A stretch of 64,000 bases of DNA from the NCBI GenBank assembly GCA_904420065.1, contig CAJFTU010000052.1:48872-112871 (forward strand), given 5' to 3'. The notes below the pieces were generated by a model. That model ran no database searches. It saw only the letters and a list, made by a program, of their open reading frames with translations, and was not told the DNA's origin. A program made the position numbers and the translations under genes. Shown here piece after piece: positions 1 through 8,874 of the stretch. Every line of letters starts with the position of its first letter. The stretch's first letter is position 1. Source of the DNA: an uncultured Emergencia sp. GTDB lineage: Bacteria > Bacillota > Clostridia > Peptostreptococcales > Anaerovoracaceae.

Positions 1-123
1 ACGGCGTCCCTACATCCGGCGCGCTCCTGCAAACGAAGACAGGCCCGGTTTCATTCTATTTAACTATTCAAGGCTCACCAAAATTATATCATCAATAGGT
101 ATGCGCTTCAATAGATACTCTTC

Positions 124-534
124 CTATATAACTAATTCTTTTAACTTTTTGTCAAATTCAGGAAGCACACTCTTCAATCGAGCCGGTCTGCCGTTTCCGT
201 CGAGGAAACAATGTTCGGAAGTTCCGACAAATACCGTTTCTCCGGTTGCCCAGTTCTTCATCTCATACTCCAGTACAATCCTGATTCCGCGATATTCCTT
301 CAGCATTGCAGTAATCTCCACTTCGTCTCCAAAAGTGGTACGCTTCTGAAAGTGTCCGTCGACGGACAGTACCGGAGAAACTACGCCTTCTGCCTCCAGT
401 CTGTCGTAGCCCCAGCCGATTTCCTCGAGAAACGCCACTCTGGCCTCTTCCATCCAGCGAATATAGTTGGAATGATGAGTGATTCCCATCCGGTCTGTCT
501 CATAATACTGCACTCTATGTATATACGGTTTCAT
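124..534 (-). CDS. Hotdog-fold acyl-CoA thioesterase (YbgC/FadM type)
   Basis: A 136-residue protein of the usual single-hotdog length, probably hydrolysing acyl-CoA (or acyl-ACP) thioesters in the cytoplasm. The N-terminus carries the family pattern YYETDRMGITHHSNYIRWMEE; the Asp of ETDRMG and the HHSNY stretch form the active-site region in the 4-hydroxybenzoyl-CoA thioesterase/YbgC group. The start ATG has a good Shine-Dalgarno (AAGGAG, 7 nt upstream). It lies beyond the ppdK terminator hairpin, so it may be read by readthrough or from its own promoter in 535-603; I could not pick a convincing -35/-10. Substrate chain length cannot be read from the sequence. Family call firm, substrate unknown. 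Confidence 0.85.
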   Translation of the reverse strand: MKPYIHRVQYYETDRMGITHHSNYIRWMEEARVAFLEEIGWGYDRLEAEGVVSPVLSVDGHFQKRTTFGDEVEITAMLKEYRGIRIVLEYEMKNWATGETVFVGTSEHCFLDGNGRPARLKSVLPEFDKKLKELVI

Positions 535-603
535 ACTTGCTCCTTCACAACGGCGAACGAGGCGCTTTTACCGCCTTATCGCCGAATCACTCCTTGGGTT
601 TCA

Positions 604-640
604 GAAAAACACCGCGCTCTGTTTCTTCCGTCGCGGTGTC
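604..640 (-). terminator. Intrinsic terminator of ppdK
   Basis: On the minus strand an 8-bp stem ACACCGCG/CGCGGTGT (609-616 and 632-639) with a 15-nt loop is followed by a run of five T (604-608). It starts just after the ppdK stop codon at 647. Confidence 0.75.
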
Positions 641-646
641 TGTCTT

Positions 647-3277
647 CTACTCTTCTTTTCGGTTTTTAATAGCCGCCTGCGCAGCTGCGATTCGTGCCAC
701 AGGGATGCGAAACGGCGAACAGGATACGTAATGGAGTCCGATGCGGTGGCAGAACTCTATGCTCCGCGGATCGCCTCCGTGTTCACCGCAGATTCCCAGC
801 CTTATGTTCGGTCTGACCTTCCGGCCCGCACCAACCGCCATCTCCATCAGCGAACCTACGCCTTCCTGATCGATAGTCTGAAACGGATCCTCGGCGAGTA
901 TGCCTTTCTCCACGTATTCCCGAATCAATTCTCCCGTGTCATCCCGGGAAAGACCGAACGTCATCTGGGTCAGATCATTGGTTCCAAAAGAGAAAAACTC
1001 CGCTTCCCGAGCGATTTTTCCGGCTGTCAGCGCGGCTCTCGGCACCTCGATCATGGTGCCCACGAGATAATCTATCTGAGAATCGTACTCCGCTTTGCAT
1101 TTCTCCGCCGTGTCCAACACCGTCTTCTTTACGTCGGCAAACTCTTCCTCGATACCCACAAGAGGAATCATAATTTCGGGAACGATATCGATGCCCTTTT
1201 CTCTGCTAACCTCTATAGCCGCTTCCATCACCGCTCTGACCTGCATCTGGGCGATCTCTGGATAGGTGATCGCAAGTCTGCATCCCCGGTGACCCAGCAT
1301 AGGATTGAATTCCGCCAGATCACTGCAAATCTGAAGAAGCCGCTGTCGGGGAATGCCTGTCTGCTCCGCCACCTCCCTGGTCTCTTCTTCAGTCTGGGGA
1401 AGAAATTCGTGCAGAGGAGGATCCAAAAGCCGAATGGTAACCGGTTTATCTTCCATTACCCGATACATTTCACAGAAATCAGCTTTCTGATACGGCAGCA
1501 GTTTCGACAGCGCCTCTCTGCGCTCTTCCTCCGTATCGGCCATGATCATACGGCGAATAGCAGGAACCCGGTCCTCTGCAAAAAACATGTGCTCCGTGCG
1601 GCAGAGACCGACGCCTTCTGCACCGAATTTAACAGACTGAGCCGCATCTGCCGGATTGTCGGCGTTGGCCCGGATTTTCAGAGTCCGTATGTCGTCGCTC
1701 CAGGAGAGTATCGTCGCAAAATCCTCCGAAAATGCCGGCGGTACAGTCGCAATTCGTCCCCGGTATACCAATCCCTTTGAACCGTTCATCGACAAAAAGT
1801 CACCTTCAGAAAAGGTCTCCCCGCCTATTGTCAGCGTCTTTTGCTCTTCGTCAATGACGATCTGAGAACAGCCTGCAATGCAGCACTTACCTATGCTCCT
1901 GGCCACTACTGCCGCATGAGAAGTCATTCCTCCCCTGACAGTCAAGACTCCTTCAGCTGCCACCATACCGGCCAGATCCTCCGGAGAAGTCTCCTGTCTG
2001 ACAAGTATAGTCTTCTGGCCGTTCTGCGCTGCTCTTTCCGCTTCATCCACAGAAAAACAGATCCGGCCGGATGCCGCTCCGGGAGAAGCGGGCAGGCCCT
2101 CTGCTATGACTTCCGCACACTGCTCATCGCCTTCGTCAAATTTGGGATGAAGCAGCTGATCGATCTGTTCCGTATCGATGCGGGAAACTGCCTCTTCTCT
2201 GCTGATCAGTCCTTCGGCGGCCATGTCTACAGCCGTTTTTACCGCAGAAACAGCCGTCCGCTTAGCCGTTCTGGTCTGCAGCATGTACAACTTGCCGTTT
2301 TCAACAGTAAATTCCATGTCCTGCATGTCCTTGTAGTGCTTTTCCAGAACATCGGCTATCCGTTCGAATTCTCTGTAGACATCAGGGAAGACACGGGCCA
2401 TTTGCCCGATAGGCTCAGGCGTTCTGGTACCCGCAACTACATCTTCACCCTGGGCGTTGATCAAAAATTCCCCAAACAACTCATCTTTACCAGTGGCCGG
2501 ATTTCTGGTAAACGCCACACCTGTACAGGATGTCTCTCCCATATTCCCGAACACCATGGACTGTACATTCACCGCCGTCCCCAGATCGTCCGGAATGTTG
2601 TTCAGCTTCCTGTACAGGACAGCCCTTTCGTTATTCCAGGAACGGAAAACCGCTTTTATCGCTTCGATCAGCTGTACTTGCGGATCCTGAGGAAATTCCT
2701 TTCCCGAGCATCGCTTCACCAGATCTTTATACGCATTTACTATGTCGATCAAATGTTCCGCCGCCAGATCCACGTCAAATCTGATGCCTGCAATCTTCTT
2801 CCTACTCTCGAATACCGCACAGAACTCCGATTTGGGGATTCCCATAACGACTTCCCCGTACATCTGAATAAAACGCTGATAGCTGTCGTAAGCGAACCGC
2901 ATATTTTCCGTCAGGCTGCCCAGAGCGGCGGCCGTCTCATCATTTAATCCCAGATTCAGAATCGTATCCATCATCCCCGGCATGGAGAAGACCGAACCGG
3001 ACCGGACGGAAACAAGAAGCGGATCTTCCATATCTCCAAACTTCTTACCGATTACATTTTCCAGTTCCTCCATCTTCTGGCAGATCTCATCGACAATCTC
3101 TTCTTCCAGCTCTTCTTCATCTTCGTAATAACGATTGCACGCTTCTGTAGTTACCGTAAAGCCGAAAGGCACGGGCAGACCTATTCTGGTCATTTCAGCC
3201 AAATTGGCGCCCTTGCCTCCGAGGAGTTCCCGCATATTCTTCGACCCTTCATTAAATGAATAGACGAATTTTTTCAT
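647..3277 (-). CDS. ppdK: Pyruvate, phosphate dikinase
   Basis: An 876-residue protein, the standard PPDK length. It interconverts pyruvate + ATP + Pi with PEP + AMP + PPi, and in anaerobes serves glycolysis or gluconeogenesis in the cytosol. The ATP-grasp nucleotide domain opens with GGKGANLAEM near residue 22. The swivelling phosphohistidine domain has GGMTSHAAVVARSIGKCC around residues 445-465, the His being the phosphorylated residue. The C-terminal TIM-barrel PEP/pyruvate domain has GTMIEVPRAA and the CGEHGGDP loop with the catalytic Cys near 830. It starts 15 nt after glyS, and ends in a terminator, so it is the last gene of the recO-glyS-ppdK run. Pairing of glyS and ppdK downstream of recO is common in Clostridia (from memory of the group). 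Confidence 0.97.
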   Translation of the reverse strand: MKKFVYSFNEGSKNMRELLGGKGANLAEMTRIGLPVPFGFTVTTEACNRYYEDEEELEEEIVDEICQKMEELENVIGKKFGDMEDPLLVSVRSGSVFSMPGMMDTILNLGLNDETAAALGSLTENMRFAYDSYQRFIQMYGEVVMGIPKSEFCAVFESRKKIAGIRFDVDLAAEHLIDIVNAYKDLVKRCSGKEFPQDPQVQLIEAIKAVFRSWNNERAVLYRKLNNIPDDLGTAVNVQSMVFGNMGETSCTGVAFTRNPATGKDELFGEFLINAQGEDVVAGTRTPEPIGQMARVFPDVYREFERIADVLEKHYKDMQDMEFTVENGKLYMLQTRTAKRTAVSAVKTAVDMAAEGLISREEAVSRIDTEQIDQLLHPKFDEGDEQCAEVIAEGLPASPGAASGRICFSVDEAERAAQNGQKTILVRQETSPEDLAGMVAAEGVLTVRGGMTSHAAVVARSIGKCCIAGCSQIVIDEEQKTLTIGGETFSEGDFLSMNGSKGLVYRGRIATVPPAFSEDFATILSWSDDIRTLKIRANADNPADAAQSVKFGAEGVGLCRTEHMFFAEDRVPAIRRMIMADTEEERREALSKLLPYQKADFCEMYRVMEDKPVTIRLLDPPLHEFLPQTEEETREVAEQTGIPRQRLLQICSDLAEFNPMLGHRGCRLAITYPEIAQMQVRAVMEAAIEVSREKGIDIVPEIMIPLVGIEEEFADVKKTVLDTAEKCKAEYDSQIDYLVGTMIEVPRAALTAGKIAREAEFFSFGTNDLTQMTFGLSRDDTGELIREYVEKGILAEDPFQTIDQEGVGSLMEMAVGAGRKVRPNIRLGICGEHGGDPRSIEFCHRIGLHYVSCSPFRIPVARIAAAQAAIKNRKEE

Positions 3278-3292
3278 TATCTCTAATCTCCT

Positions 3293-4696
3293 TTAAAATA
3301 TCAGCCTTTCTTCGATGTATGCTCTGACCTGGTCGATCGGCAGACGAACCTGTTCCATGGTATCCCTGTCCCGAATGGTAACACAGCCGTCGCTTTCCGT
3401 ATCAAAGTCTACACAGATGCAGAACGGCGTACCGATCTCATCCTCTCTTCTGTAGCGCTTTCCGATCGAACCTGCCGCATCGTAATCTACGTTGAAATAC
3501 TTGGACAGTTCCTCATACACAGGCTCCGCCACCGGTCCCAGCTTCTTGGCCAGAGGCAGAACAGCCGCCTTAAACGGCGCCAGCGCAGGATGGAACTTCA
3601 GCACAACCCGGGTATCCTCTTTTCCGTTGGCATCGGTAAGCGTCTCCTCTTCATAAGCGTCGATCAGGAAGGCCAGCGCCACTCTGTCGGCTCCGAGAGA
3701 CGGCTCGATGCAGTAAGGAATGTACTTTTCATTGGTTTCCGGCTCAGTGTAGACCATTTCCTGTCCGGAGTATTCGCTGTGCTGCTTCAGATCGAAGTCG
3801 GTTCTGTCCGCAATGCCCCAGAGTTCGCCCCAGCCGAACGGAAACAGATACTCCAGATCGGTGGTCGCATTGCTGTAGTGGGACAGTTCTTCTTTCTCGT
3901 GATCCCTGGTACGGATGTTCTCCATGTTCATGCCCAGAGAGGACAGGAAATTCAGGCAATACTCCTTCCAATAGGCGAACCACTCCAGATCGGTTCCCGG
4001 CTTGCAGAAGAATTCCAGCTCCATCTGCTCGAACTCCCGGGTTCTGAAAGTAAAGTTTCCCGGCGTAATCTCGTTCCGGAAGGATTTTCCGATCTGAGCA
4101 ATGCCGAACGGAATCTTCTTTCTTGAAGTCCGCTGTACATTTTTGAAGTTGACAAAGATTCCCTGCGCCGTCTCGGGACGCAGATAAATCTCAGATTTAG
4201 AATCCTCCGTAACGCCCTGGAACGTCTTGAACATCAGGTTAAACTGCCGAATCCCCGTAAAATTGCTCTTTCCGCATTCCGGGCATTTTATCGAGTGCTC
4301 CGCAATATAGCCTTCCAGTTTTTCGTTGGACCAGCCATCCACAGGAACCGGTTCCTCACCGTTTTCCTTCATGTAATCCTCGATCAGCTTATCGGCTCTG
4401 AAACGCGCTTTACATTCACGGCAGTCGATGAGAGGATCCGCGAAACCGCCTACGTGACCGGAAGCTTCCCAGGTGCGGGGATTCATCAAAATAGCCGCGT
4501 CAAGTCCCACATTGTACCTGGATTCCTGTACAAACTTCTTCCACCAGGCCTTTTTCACATTGTTCTTGAACTCTACGCCGAGAGGACCGTAATCCCAGGT
4601 ATTCGCCAGTCCGCCGTAGATCTCCGATCCCGGATAGACAAACCCTCTGTTCTTAGCCAGTGCTACGATTTTTTCCATTGTAACTTCTTTACTCAT
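3293..4696 (-). CDS. glyS: Glycyl-tRNA synthetase, single-chain class II (alpha2 type)
   Basis: A 467-residue class II aminoacyl-tRNA synthetase that charges tRNA-Gly. This is the eukaryote/archaea-like homodimeric form (GlyQS), not the alpha2beta2 GlyQ+GlyS form. Visible motifs are [16 protein letters not shown] at the N-terminus, the CxxC/CxxC insertion ([18 protein letters not shown]), motif 2-like [14 protein letters not shown] and [13 protein letters not shown], and the C-terminal anticodon-binding domain from about residue 370. The start is [11 protein letters not shown]; there is a second ATG six codons in. It sits 30 nt downstream of the DUF4342 gene and 15 nt upstream of ppdK. Confidence 0.97.
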   Translation of the reverse strand: MSKEVTMEKIVALAKNRGFVYPGSEIYGGLANTWDYGPLGVEFKNNVKKAWWKKFVQESRYNVGLDAAILMNPRTWEASGHVGGFADPLIDCRECKARFRADKLIEDYMKENGEEPVPVDGWSNEKLEGYIAEHSIKCPECGKSNFTGIRQFNLMFKTFQGVTEDSKSEIYLRPETAQGIFVNFKNVQRTSRKKIPFGIAQIGKSFRNEITPGNFTFRTREFEQMELEFFCKPGTDLEWFAYWKEYCLNFLSSLGMNMENIRTRDHEKEELSHYSNATTDLEYLFPFGWGELWGIADRTDFDLKQHSEYSGQEMVYTEPETNEKYIPYCIEPSLGADRVALAFLIDAYEEETLTDANGKEDTRVVLKFHPALAPFKAAVLPLAKKLGPVAEPVYEELSKYFNVDYDAAGSIGKRYRREDEIGTPFCICVDFDTESDGCVTIRDRDTMEQVRLPIDQVRAYIEERLIF

Positions 4697-4726
4697 CCGC
4701 TAAACCTTCCATTTCCAATTGTATTT

Positions 4727-5395
4727 TTAGTCTTCTTTCTGTGTGTCGTCCTGCCAGTCGCCTGCGTCGCCAAAAGGCTCTTCTTCTTTTTCGTAGAGCT
4801 CCACATCTTCCATATTGAGTTCCTCGTCCGTTTTGTCCTTCTTCAGCCGTTCTCTGGCATCCTTGGCCGCGTCCTTTGCCTTTGCGAAAGCCGCTCCGCT
4901 CTTTTCCCGAATATCCTCGTAAACGCCTGGAGCCTTCTCCTTGATATCCTCATAGATATCGGTACCCTTCTCTTTGGCGTCTTCATAGATGTCGCCTGCT
5001 TTTTCGGTGATATCGATGACCGAACCGTCGTCCTTGATCAGCTCGATCTTACACTTGAATCCGAAAGCCGCCACGATACTTGCGATCATGCCCCACGGCG
5101 CGATAACCGTGCCCAGAACGCCTACGCTGAGCGGAATATTGACAATTGTATCTCCATCTCTGGTGACCAGGATCTTCGATACGTTTCCTTTCTTTACGAT
5201 TTCCTTCATCTTCGCGACCAGCGCCTCTCCGCTCGCTCCCAGCTTCTTCGGGGATTTCTGATCGATGGTCTCTTCGATGGCGATAATCGCGTCGACGACG
5301 TTTCCGTCGGCCCCTTCGAGAGCTTCCTTCGCCTCTTTGTAGGTTACACCGGTTCTGTCCTTAACCAGTTCGATTTTTTCCAACGTAATCTCCAT
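4727..5395 (-). CDS. DUF4342/UBA-like protein with a C-terminal amphipathic repeat tail
   Basis: A 222-residue protein. Residues 1-45 look like a ubiquitin-associated/EF-Ts N-terminal fold (LVKDRTGVTYKEAKEALEGADGNVVDAIIAIEE). Residues about 55-120 match the DUF4342 pattern, with a short hydrophobic hairpin (PLSVGVLGTVIAPWGMIASIVAAFGFKC) that may touch the membrane. The tail contains consecutive near-repeats of about 11 residues, IYEDAKEKGTD, IYEDIKEKAPG, VYEDIREKSGA, then a Lys/Ala-rich coil and a highly acidic end. An 11-residue period suits a surface-lying amphipathic helix. Start chosen from the strong AGGAGG 8 nt upstream. It sits between recO and glyS. Function unknown. Confidence 0.7.
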   Translation of the reverse strand: MEITLEKIELVKDRTGVTYKEAKEALEGADGNVVDAIIAIEETIDQKSPKKLGASGEALVAKMKEIVKKGNVSKILVTRDGDTIVNIPLSVGVLGTVIAPWGMIASIVAAFGFKCKIELIKDDGSVIDITEKAGDIYEDAKEKGTDIYEDIKEKAPGVYEDIREKSGAAFAKAKDAAKDARERLKKDKTDEELNMEDVELYEKEEEPFGDAGDWQDDTQKED

Positions 5396-5406
5396 TTTCG
5401 TACCTC

Positions 5407-6153
5407 CTAAAATTCTCCTTCAAAAATACTTTCGCTTTTCAGCGTTCCTATGTCCAAGTGATAAGAGATATACTTACGCAGAATCTGCTGCAGTTCCTCT
5501 GCCGCTTTCTCGTCCAGAGCTATCTTTTCAAAGGCGCCCATCGGCGTTTTCAGAAAAAACTTTAATATATTTACTATATCAAATTTCGGTTGATAAATCA
5601 ATGCGTCATTGGCTTTATTTCCGCAGGCACGACAGAGCATTCCCCCGTCTTGTACGCTGAAAAATTCAAGATTTTCCGTCTCCCCGCACCGGGCGCACGA
5701 ATCGAGAGACGGGAAGCTGCCGAAGATATCGAGCAGCTTAACTTCGTAGGCCAGTACCAACGTCTCGTGGCGCTTTTCCCGCTTTTCCATGGCGCTGAGA
5801 AATTCCGTCAGCAGATTAAACAGACGAGGCTGCGGCAAGTCTTCCGGCAGTGTTTTCTCTGTCAGCTCCAAAATATAAGAAGCCTGCATGTACTTATCCA
5901 CGTCTTCACCGATGCGAAAGAAACTCCTCTTCACATCCGCGCTGTCGATATTGTAATACTCCTTGTTTTTGTACAGCTCGTAAACGCCGTAGGTAAAAGG
6001 CCGCAAGGCCAGCGCCGAACGTTTTTTTCCTTTTTCGCTGATGCTGCTGCCTGCGCTGATCTTTCCGTATTTCTTTGTAAACAAAAGAATCATCCTTCTT
6101 CCCCCGGCAGCTTTCACCTGTCTGAAGATGATTCCTTCTGCGCTGATATACAT
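5407..6153 (-). CDS. recO: DNA repair protein RecO
   Basis: A 248-residue RecO, a recombination mediator that helps load RecA on SSB-coated DNA in the RecFOR pathway. The N-terminal OB-fold opens with MYISAEGIIFRQVKAAGG and contains GKISAGSSISEKGKKR. The C-terminal helical part has the zinc-binding CARC...CRAC pattern around residues 155-180. Stop of era lies 4 nt upstream, so the two are translationally close; era-recO adjacency is typical of Firmicutes. RecO is poorly conserved in sequence but length, motifs and position agree. Confidence 0.93.
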   Translation of the reverse strand: MYISAEGIIFRQVKAAGGRRMILLFTKKYGKISAGSSISEKGKKRSALALRPFTYGVYELYKNKEYYNIDSADVKRSFFRIGEDVDKYMQASYILELTEKTLPEDLPQPRLFNLLTEFLSAMEKREKRHETLVLAYEVKLLDIFGSFPSLDSCARCGETENLEFFSVQDGGMLCRACGNKANDALIYQPKFDIVNILKFFLKTPMGAFEKIALDEKAAEELQQILRKYISYHLDIGTLKSESIFEGEF

Positions 6154-6156
6154 AGT

Positions 6157-7056
6157 TTATTCCTTATATCCGAAATTAGACAGGGCAAAATCGCTGTCTC
6201 TCCAGTTTTCCTTCACCTTTACCCAAAGCTCCAGAAAGACTTTCGTTCCAAGCAGAGCCTCGATTTCCAGTCTTGCGCTCTTTCCTATGCCCTTCAGCTT
6301 TTTCCCTTGCTTACCGATGATGATTCCCTTGTGAGATTTTTTCTCACAGTAGATCACCGCGCCTATGCGGGTGATGTTCTTCTCCTCTTTAAAACTCTCG
6401 ATCTCTACGGCTATGCCGTGAGGAACCTCCTCCTCCAGATAGTTGAGCGCTTTTTCTCTGATGATCTCGCTGACGATAAACCGTTCCGGATGGTCGGTTA
6501 CCATGTCCTCAGGAAAGAACATAGGCCCTTCTTCGAGATAAGGCTCGATCTTTGCCAGCAGCTGCGGTACGTTTTTTCCCTTCAAGGCGGATACGCCCAT
6601 GATTTCGTCGAAGATTTTCATCCGGTCATACTCTTCGAAGATCTCCCGATACTCGTCGATCTCCATTCCGTCGATTTTGTTGATCACCAGTATTTTAGGC
6701 GTGTCCAGGTCCCGGATCAGCTCCGTAATATATCGATCTCCGGGGCCTTTCTTGATGCTCCCGTCTACGAGGAAGAGAATCAGATCCACCTCTTTAAACG
6801 TATTGACCGCCATATCGGTCATAGCGCTTCCCAGTTTGTTTCTGGCCTTGTGAATCCCCGGCGTATCGATGAAAACCATCTGCGAATCGGGATTTCCCTC
6901 TTCGTCTTTATGGGTGTAAATTCCCCTTATACTGTTTCTCGTCGTCTGCGGCTTGTCTGTAGTGATGGCAATCTTCTCTCCAAGGATACTGTTGAGAAGC
7001 GTGGACTTTCCCACGTTAGGTCGTCCGATAATGCCGATAAATCCTGATTTTATCAT
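6157..7056 (-). CDS. era: GTPase Era
   Basis: A 299-residue Ras-like GTPase with a C-terminal KH domain that acts in late 16S rRNA/30S assembly. G1 is GRPNVGKS (residues 11-18), G2 lies in TTRNSIRG, G3 is DTPG (about 64), G4 is NKID (about 125) and G5 is in SALKGKN. The KH part holds GIIIGKQGKKLKGIG near residue 240, which binds the 3' end of 16S rRNA. The ATG overlaps the cdd stop (4 nt), so translation is likely coupled. Confidence 0.98.
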   Translation of the reverse strand: MIKSGFIGIIGRPNVGKSTLLNSILGEKIAITTDKPQTTRNSIRGIYTHKDEEGNPDSQMVFIDTPGIHKARNKLGSAMTDMAVNTFKEVDLILFLVDGSIKKGPGDRYITELIRDLDTPKILVINKIDGMEIDEYREIFEEYDRMKIFDEIMGVSALKGKNVPQLLAKIEPYLEEGPMFFPEDMVTDHPERFIVSEIIREKALNYLEEEVPHGIAVEIESFKEEKNITRIGAVIYCEKKSHKGIIIGKQGKKLKGIGKSARLEIEALLGTKVFLELWVKVKENWRDSDFALSNFGYKE

Positions 7057-7430
7057 AAGCGAAATCCCTCCGGTAAAAGTTCTGACAGCTGATGAATTTC
7101 CAAATGTTCTTCATCCCGACCGGTGATCACGGTTAAATCCGGCGCAAATTCGTACAGAAACTGCCGGCATATGCCGCAGGGATACGCCTTTTCTTCCTCG
7201 GCTGCTACAGCTAAGGCTTTAAAATGGCGAAACCCCTCCGAAACCGCCTTGACGCAGGCCGTTCGCTCTGCGCAGATCGTTCCGCCATAGGACGAATTTT
7301 CCACATTTACCCCGGTAAAGACCTCCCCGCTGTCGGTTAGGAGCGCCGCTCCTACGCGAAAATTTGAAAAAGGAGCATAAGCGTTAGGCAGGGCCGCTTT
7401 TGCCCTTCTGTACAGTTCTCTATTGTCCAT
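7053..7430 (-). CDS. cdd: Cytidine deaminase
   Basis: A 125-residue homotetrameric-type cytidine deaminase converting cytidine/deoxycytidine to uridine/deoxyuridine for pyrimidine salvage. The zinc site is the small-form version: TICAERTA (Cys ligand plus the catalytic Glu) around residues 52-59 and PCGICRQ near residue 86. The N-terminal YAPFSNFRVGAALLT substrate loop is intact. It overlaps ybeY by 11 nt upstream and era by 4 nt downstream, the usual Firmicutes order ybeY-(dgkA)-cdd-era, here without dgkA. Confidence 0.97.
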   Translation of the reverse strand: MDNRELYRRAKAALPNAYAPFSNFRVGAALLTDSGEVFTGVNVENSSYGGTICAERTACVKAVSEGFRHFKALAVAAEEEKAYPCGICRQFLYEFAPDLTVITGRDEEHLEIHQLSELLPEGFRL

Positions 7431-7887
7431 TTTCCTGTCTCCCGATTCCCAGATATTCCATGACTTCTTCTTCTCTCTGCCTCATCTGCCGCTTGTCCTC
7501 ATCGGTCATGTGGTCGTAACCGAGCAAGTGGAGAACACTGTGGGTAAAAAGATAGATGATCTCCCGCTCAAAAGAGTGGCCGAATTCCTCAGCCTGACCG
7601 GCGGCCTTTTCCCTGCAGATCACCACATCACCCAGGCAGAGCTCTCCCTGCTGCGGCATCTCATCTGCGCCTTCAAACTGAGGAAAGGACAGCACGTCGG
7701 TAACCTTGTCCACTCCCCGGTAATCTCTGTTGAGAACGCGGATTTCTTCAGGATCGACGAAAGTCACGCTGAGTTCAGCCCGCTGTCCATCTACGCCTTC
7801 CGTCTCCAGGCAGCGGCAGGCTGCCCTTTCCATAGTCTTGCGGATTTCTTCGCTTACAGCCTGTCCGTCTTCAAAATATATTTCCAT
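7420..7887 (-). CDS. ybeY: Endoribonuclease YbeY (rRNA maturation factor)
   Basis: A 155-residue UPF0054 metalloprotein that takes part in 16S rRNA 3'-end maturation and ribosome quality control. The zinc motif HSVLHLLGYDH (H-x3-H-x5-H) lies around residues 115-125, and the FVDPEEIRVLNRDYRGVDKVTDVLSFP block is characteristic. It is 3 nt downstream of phoH and overlaps cdd by 11 nt. phoH-ybeY is one of the most conserved pairs in bacteria. Confidence 0.97.
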   Translation of the reverse strand: MEIYFEDGQAVSEEIRKTMERAACRCLETEGVDGQRAELSVTFVDPEEIRVLNRDYRGVDKVTDVLSFPQFEGADEMPQQGELCLGDVVICREKAAGQAEEFGHSFEREIIYLFTHSVLHLLGYDHMTDEDKRQMRQREEEVMEYLGIGRQENGQ

Positions 7888-7890
7888 TGA

Positions 7891-8874
7891 TTATTCCTCA
7901 ATTTCTTCCGGATGCCTGCGGTAGTACTGATCGTAGGCGTTGATGATTTTCTTTACCAGTTCATGCCGAACGACGTCCACATCTTTGAGATAGCAGAAGT
8001 CGATATCTTTGACGCTGCGGAGAATCCGCTCGGCTTCGATCAATCCGCTCCTTCTTCCTCTCGGCAGGTCGATCTGGGTGACGTCTCCCGTTACAACAAC
8101 CTTGGAGCCGAAACCCATACGCGTCAGAAACATCTTCATCTGTTCCCTCGTCGTATTCTGCGCTTCGTCCAGTATGATAAACGAATTGTCCAGCGTTCTT
8201 CCTCGCATGTAGGCCAGCGGCACCACCTCTATGGTCTCTTTTTCCTTCAGACGAAGCGCGTTTTCCCGTCCCAGAATATCATACAGCGCATCGTACAGTG
8301 GCCGCAGGTAAGGATCCACCTTTTCCTGCAGATCTCCAGGAAGGAAACCCAGTCTCTCGCCTGCTTCGACGGCAGGTCTTGCCAGTATAATCTTCTGCAC
8401 TTCTTTATTCTTAAACGCATTGACCGCCATGGCCACGGCGATATAAGTTTTTCCCGTTCCAGCCGGTCCGATACCGAAGACGATATCTTTCTTGCGTATG
8501 CTGTTCACGTAATCCTTCTGTCCGATAGTTTTCGGCTTGATCGGACGTCCCTTGCTGGTAAAGCAGATAATATCTTTGCTGACGTTGTTTTCCCGGTAAG
8601 AGAGTCCCTGCTCCTTCAGACTGATCACGTAGTTCACCTTTTGAACGTCCAAATTCTCGCCGACTCTCAGAATATCCATCAGCTCGCTCAATATGCCTTC
8701 TGCCAGCTCCAGTTTCTCTCCCCGCAGAAGCAGGCAGTCATCTCGCTGAAAGATCTCTACCCCTGTCTTTTCCTGAATCAGATTGAGATTGGCATCCATG
8801 CTGCCAAACAACTCGGTTCTGTCCACGTCGTCCTCAATCTGCAGCTTCTTCAGTTCTTCGTTCTTTTCTGTCAA
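7891..8874 (-). CDS. phoH: PhoH-family ATPase
   Basis: A 327-residue PhoH-like P-loop ATPase, thought from its link with YbeY to act in RNA metabolism. Walker A is GPAGTGKTYIAVA (about 141-153). Walker B-type ILDEAQNTT is near residue 240, followed by GDVTQIDLPRGRRSGL. An N-terminal KH-like region (residues 25-105) precedes the ATPase. The start codon is TTG at 8874, supported by AAGGAG 8 nt upstream; no ATG lies nearby. The 3' end of yqfD overlaps its first 41 nt in another frame. Confidence 0.95.
   Translation of the reverse strand: MTEKNEELKKLQIEDDVDRTELFGSMDANLNLIQEKTGVEIFQRDDCLLLRGEKLELAEGILSELMDILRVGENLDVQKVNYVISLKEQGLSYRENNVSKDIICFTSKGRPIKPKTIGQKDYVNSIRKKDIVFGIGPAGTGKTYIAVAMAVNAFKNKEVQKIILARPAVEAGERLGFLPGDLQEKVDPYLRPLYDALYDILGRENALRLKEKETIEVVPLAYMRGRTLDNSFIILDEAQNTTREQMKMFLTRMGFGSKVVVTGDVTQIDLPRGRRSGLIEAERILRSVKDIDFCYLKDVDVVRHELVKKIINAYDQYYRRHPEEIEE

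Noticed and set aside
731..2947. Long plus-strand ORFs opposite ppdK
   Set aside because: They are antisense to an 876-residue PPDK with complete motifs, have no homology that I recognise and no Shine-Dalgarno; ordinary shadows of GC-rich codon use. The same applies to the large plus-strand ORFs opposite lepA (34087-35955), glpK (31023-32618) and the MBOAT gene.
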